Assembly: GCF_943912665.1 (NCBI RefSeq)
Contig: NZ_CALTVG010000089.1
Coordinates: 1-6,739, forward strand
Length of the DNA stretch: 6,739 nt
From: an uncultured Corynebacterium sp.
GTDB taxonomy: Bacteria; Actinomycetota; Actinomycetes; Mycobacteriales; Mycobacteriaceae
Direction: 5' to 3'
Numbering within the stretch: position 1 is the first letter of the stretch; every line of letters starts with the position of its first letter. Shown here in pieces: positions 5,956-6,739 of the stretch. The translations under genes and the position numbers were made by a program. The notes beneath the pieces are model-generated. The model ran no database searches and had not been told where the DNA came from. It saw only the letters and a program-made list of their open reading frames with translations.

Positions 5956-6219
5956 TTAGATTGCGCTTTTGAGCTTCGATTCTGCAGCCCGCCAAGCTAC
6001 TGCGCCGGCGTACAGAACACATGCGGCGACGAGGCCGTACGACCAGAAGAAGTGGAGGCCTGAATTCCAGGGCATGGCAAGTCCGATAACGGAGACAGCG
6101 AGGGTATTCATCAGGGCGGAAATAACGCGTGAACTTGTCTTTTTGGGGACAACGATTGCTTTCCATGCGGACCCTAGAAGAGAAGCAATGATAACGATCA
6201 TGCTGATAGTGAGGAGCAC
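5956..6219 (-). CDS. Small membrane protein with three predicted transmembrane helices
   Basis: 87 residues starting at GTG 6217-6219, chosen because AAGGAG (6225-6230) lies 5 nt upstream. An internal ATG further in would remove part of the first helix. Three hydrophobic segments are visible: about residues 2-22 (rich in I, V, L), 31-49 (ending IGLAMPW) and 56-76 (FFWSYGLVAACVLYAGAVAW), joined by a basic loop KAIVVPKKTSSR and ending in a charged tail ESKLKSAI. No family is recognised and no catalytic motif is seen. The 31-codon small ORF ends 9 bp before this start, and its stop codon is part of the sequence leading into the ribosome binding site, so the two are probably translated from one message. 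The RHH gene follows 21 bp downstream. Confidence 0.65.
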   Translation of the reverse strand: MLLTISMIVIIASLLGSAWKAIVVPKKTSSRVISALMNTLAVSVIGLAMPWNSGLHFFWSYGLVAACVLYAGAVAWRAAESKLKSAI

Positions 6220-6228
6220 GGTTTCTCC

Positions 6229-6324
6229 TTAGGGCGCGAGCCCGTCGAATAGTGCTTGGGCTAGGTCTTCGGTGCCGGTGAGGGAACCGTTGTTGGCGAA
6301 GGCGGCGCGTTTGGGGGCTTTCAC
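6229..6324 (-). CDS. Possible 31-residue small protein upstream of the membrane-protein gene
   Basis: GTG at 6322-6324, TAA at 6229-6231. The peptide starts MKAPKRAAFANNG and ends TEDLAQALFDGLAP. Codons are typical of the window (GCC, TTC, AAC, CTC, ACC, GGC, GAC), and the TAA merges with the ribosome binding site of the next gene (TAAGGAG), as expected for coupled genes. The start is weak: only GAAGTGG lies just upstream, and a good AGGAGG (6351-6356) is 26 nt away. An in-frame TGA upstream prevents extension. It could be a leader peptide, a short functional protein or the tail of a truncated gene. Confidence 0.35.
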   Translation of the reverse strand: MKAPKRAAFANNGSLTGTEDLAQALFDGLAP

Positions 6325-6352
6325 GAAACCACTTCAATCTTTCTACGAAACC
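6323..6352 (-). repeat. Imperfect direct repeat of GGTTTCGT(A)GAAAG
   Basis: On the minus strand GGTTTCGTAGAAAG is followed 22 bp later by GGTTTCGTGAAAG. The second copy overlaps the GTG start of the 31-codon ORF. It may be a small local duplication or a regulator site for the downstream genes. The evidence is limited to the sequence match. Confidence 0.3.
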
Positions 6353-6382
6353 TCCTGCCAGCCAAAAAATTGGCCGCGAACG

Positions 6383-6421
6383 AAAAATGACCCACTCCCT
6401 TCGTTGGAGGGGTCATTTTTT
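6383..6421. terminator. Strong bidirectional intrinsic terminator
   Basis: AAAAATGACCC (6383-6393) pairs perfectly with GGGTCATTTTT (6410-6420). The stem continues with CTCC/GGAG after a single unpaired A, and closes with a 7-nt loop. It has T-runs on both strands. On the minus strand it lies 19 bp after the TAA at 6440-6442 of the decayed gene, so it marks the end of that gene and insulates it from the 31-codon ORF and membrane-protein genes. Confidence 0.85.
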
Positions 6422-6439
6422 CTTGGTCTCAACGCCGTT

Positions 6440-6739
6440 TTAGGCCCAATTACGGCACTCGTCCACGACCTCTAGGCCACGGGTTTCGTCCTCGTTGTTG
6501 AGGACCAGCCGGTGGTGGCTTCGTTCGCTGGGTGGCCGGGGTCTTGTAACGCTCCATGGTGGTCTTGTTGCTGCGATCACGCAGGACTGGCTGCGGGTAG
6601 TTGTCGGGGTCTGAACCGAGGGGGTGCGCCCAGTCAGGGCCGTTTGGAACGCTACCGCTACGTCATAGCCCGAAGGCTCCACCGCTGACGAGGATCACGA
6701 TGCCGAGGCCGATGAGAACGATGGGAAAGAGGATGCCCT
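6440..6739 (-). pseudogene. Decayed gene: membrane segment plus downstream coding signal broken by a stop and a frame change
   Basis: At the right edge a minus-strand frame reads a hydrophobic helix (FPIVLIGLGIVILVSGGAFGL) and stops at TGA 6663-6665. The same frame continues past that stop with good coding character, for example GPDWAHPLGSDPDNYPQPV and RSNKTTMERYKTPATQ, to about 6530. From about 6510 the convincing frame is one base over, reading LVLNNEDETRGLEVVDECRNWA to TAA 6440-6442, just before the terminator. The simplest reading is one membrane-anchored protein with a nonsense change and a frameshift. Alternatives are an intact short membrane protein ending at 6663 with unrelated DNA after it, or sequencing error. 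The 5' end lies outside the window and no family is recognised. Confidence 0.45.

Noticed and set aside
5876..6337. Minus-strand frame starting TTG 6337 with AGGAGG upstream (153 codons)
   Set aside because: Arginine-rich out-of-frame reading through the membrane-protein gene, with 13-nt spacing from the ribosome binding site; the GTG 6219 frame has clear transmembrane helices.
6361..6374. GCCAA-AAAA-TTGGC hairpin next to the terminator
   Set aside because: A 5-bp stem with A-rich loop is weak and adds nothing to the strong terminator at 6383-6421.

Overview
The window looks like chromosomal DNA from a high-GC actinobacterium, most likely a Corynebacterium. The evidence is the strong preference for G or C at third codon positions, mnmA followed with no gap by a short methionine-synthase-like gene (a pairing I associate with mycolic-acid bacteria), a short AAA ATPase with an N-terminal NPFRPTFG/VGR signature of a type I associate with corynebacteria, and starts with a -10-like box placed so that transcription would begin at or next to the start codon. 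The genus call is inference; I could not run a search.

Left part (1-1529): the last 21 codons of an unidentified + strand gene, then about 300 bp without an intact gene. That gap holds two small tandem hairpins, a possible minus-strand coding remnant and a repeat-rich promoter region. A secreted GH25 muramidase-type lysozyme follows, with an unusual hydrophobic segment and a 100-residue tail after the catalytic domain.

Middle (1526-4458): a minus-strand spermidine-synthase-like methyltransferase-fold protein converges on the lysozyme gene, and their stop codons overlap. It is divergent from mnmA (tRNA 2-thiouridylase), which has a good promoter and ribosome binding site and is followed immediately by a MetE-like protein that appears to have lost its zinc ligands. 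mnmA and the MetE-like gene form the core, probably housekeeping, operon.

Right part (4455-6739): all minus strand, and it looks like an accessory block. From its upstream end (right to left) it contains a decayed membrane-protein gene closed by a strong hairpin terminator, a 31-codon small ORF, a three-helix small membrane protein, an orphan ribbon-helix-helix antitoxin-like protein, and an AAA ATPase with a C-terminal winged-helix-like region. The DNA between the last two carries four TCTCCC motifs in a strict 9-bp register, covering the -35 position of a candidate leaderless promoter. The ATPase gene overlaps the MetE-like gene tail to tail through a shared CTAG.

The most interesting candidates are this small-ORF / membrane protein / RHH / ATPase block with its repeat operator, the lysozyme with its C-terminal extension, and the decayed gene at the right edge. 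No rRNA, tRNA, CRISPR array or intact insertion sequence was seen.
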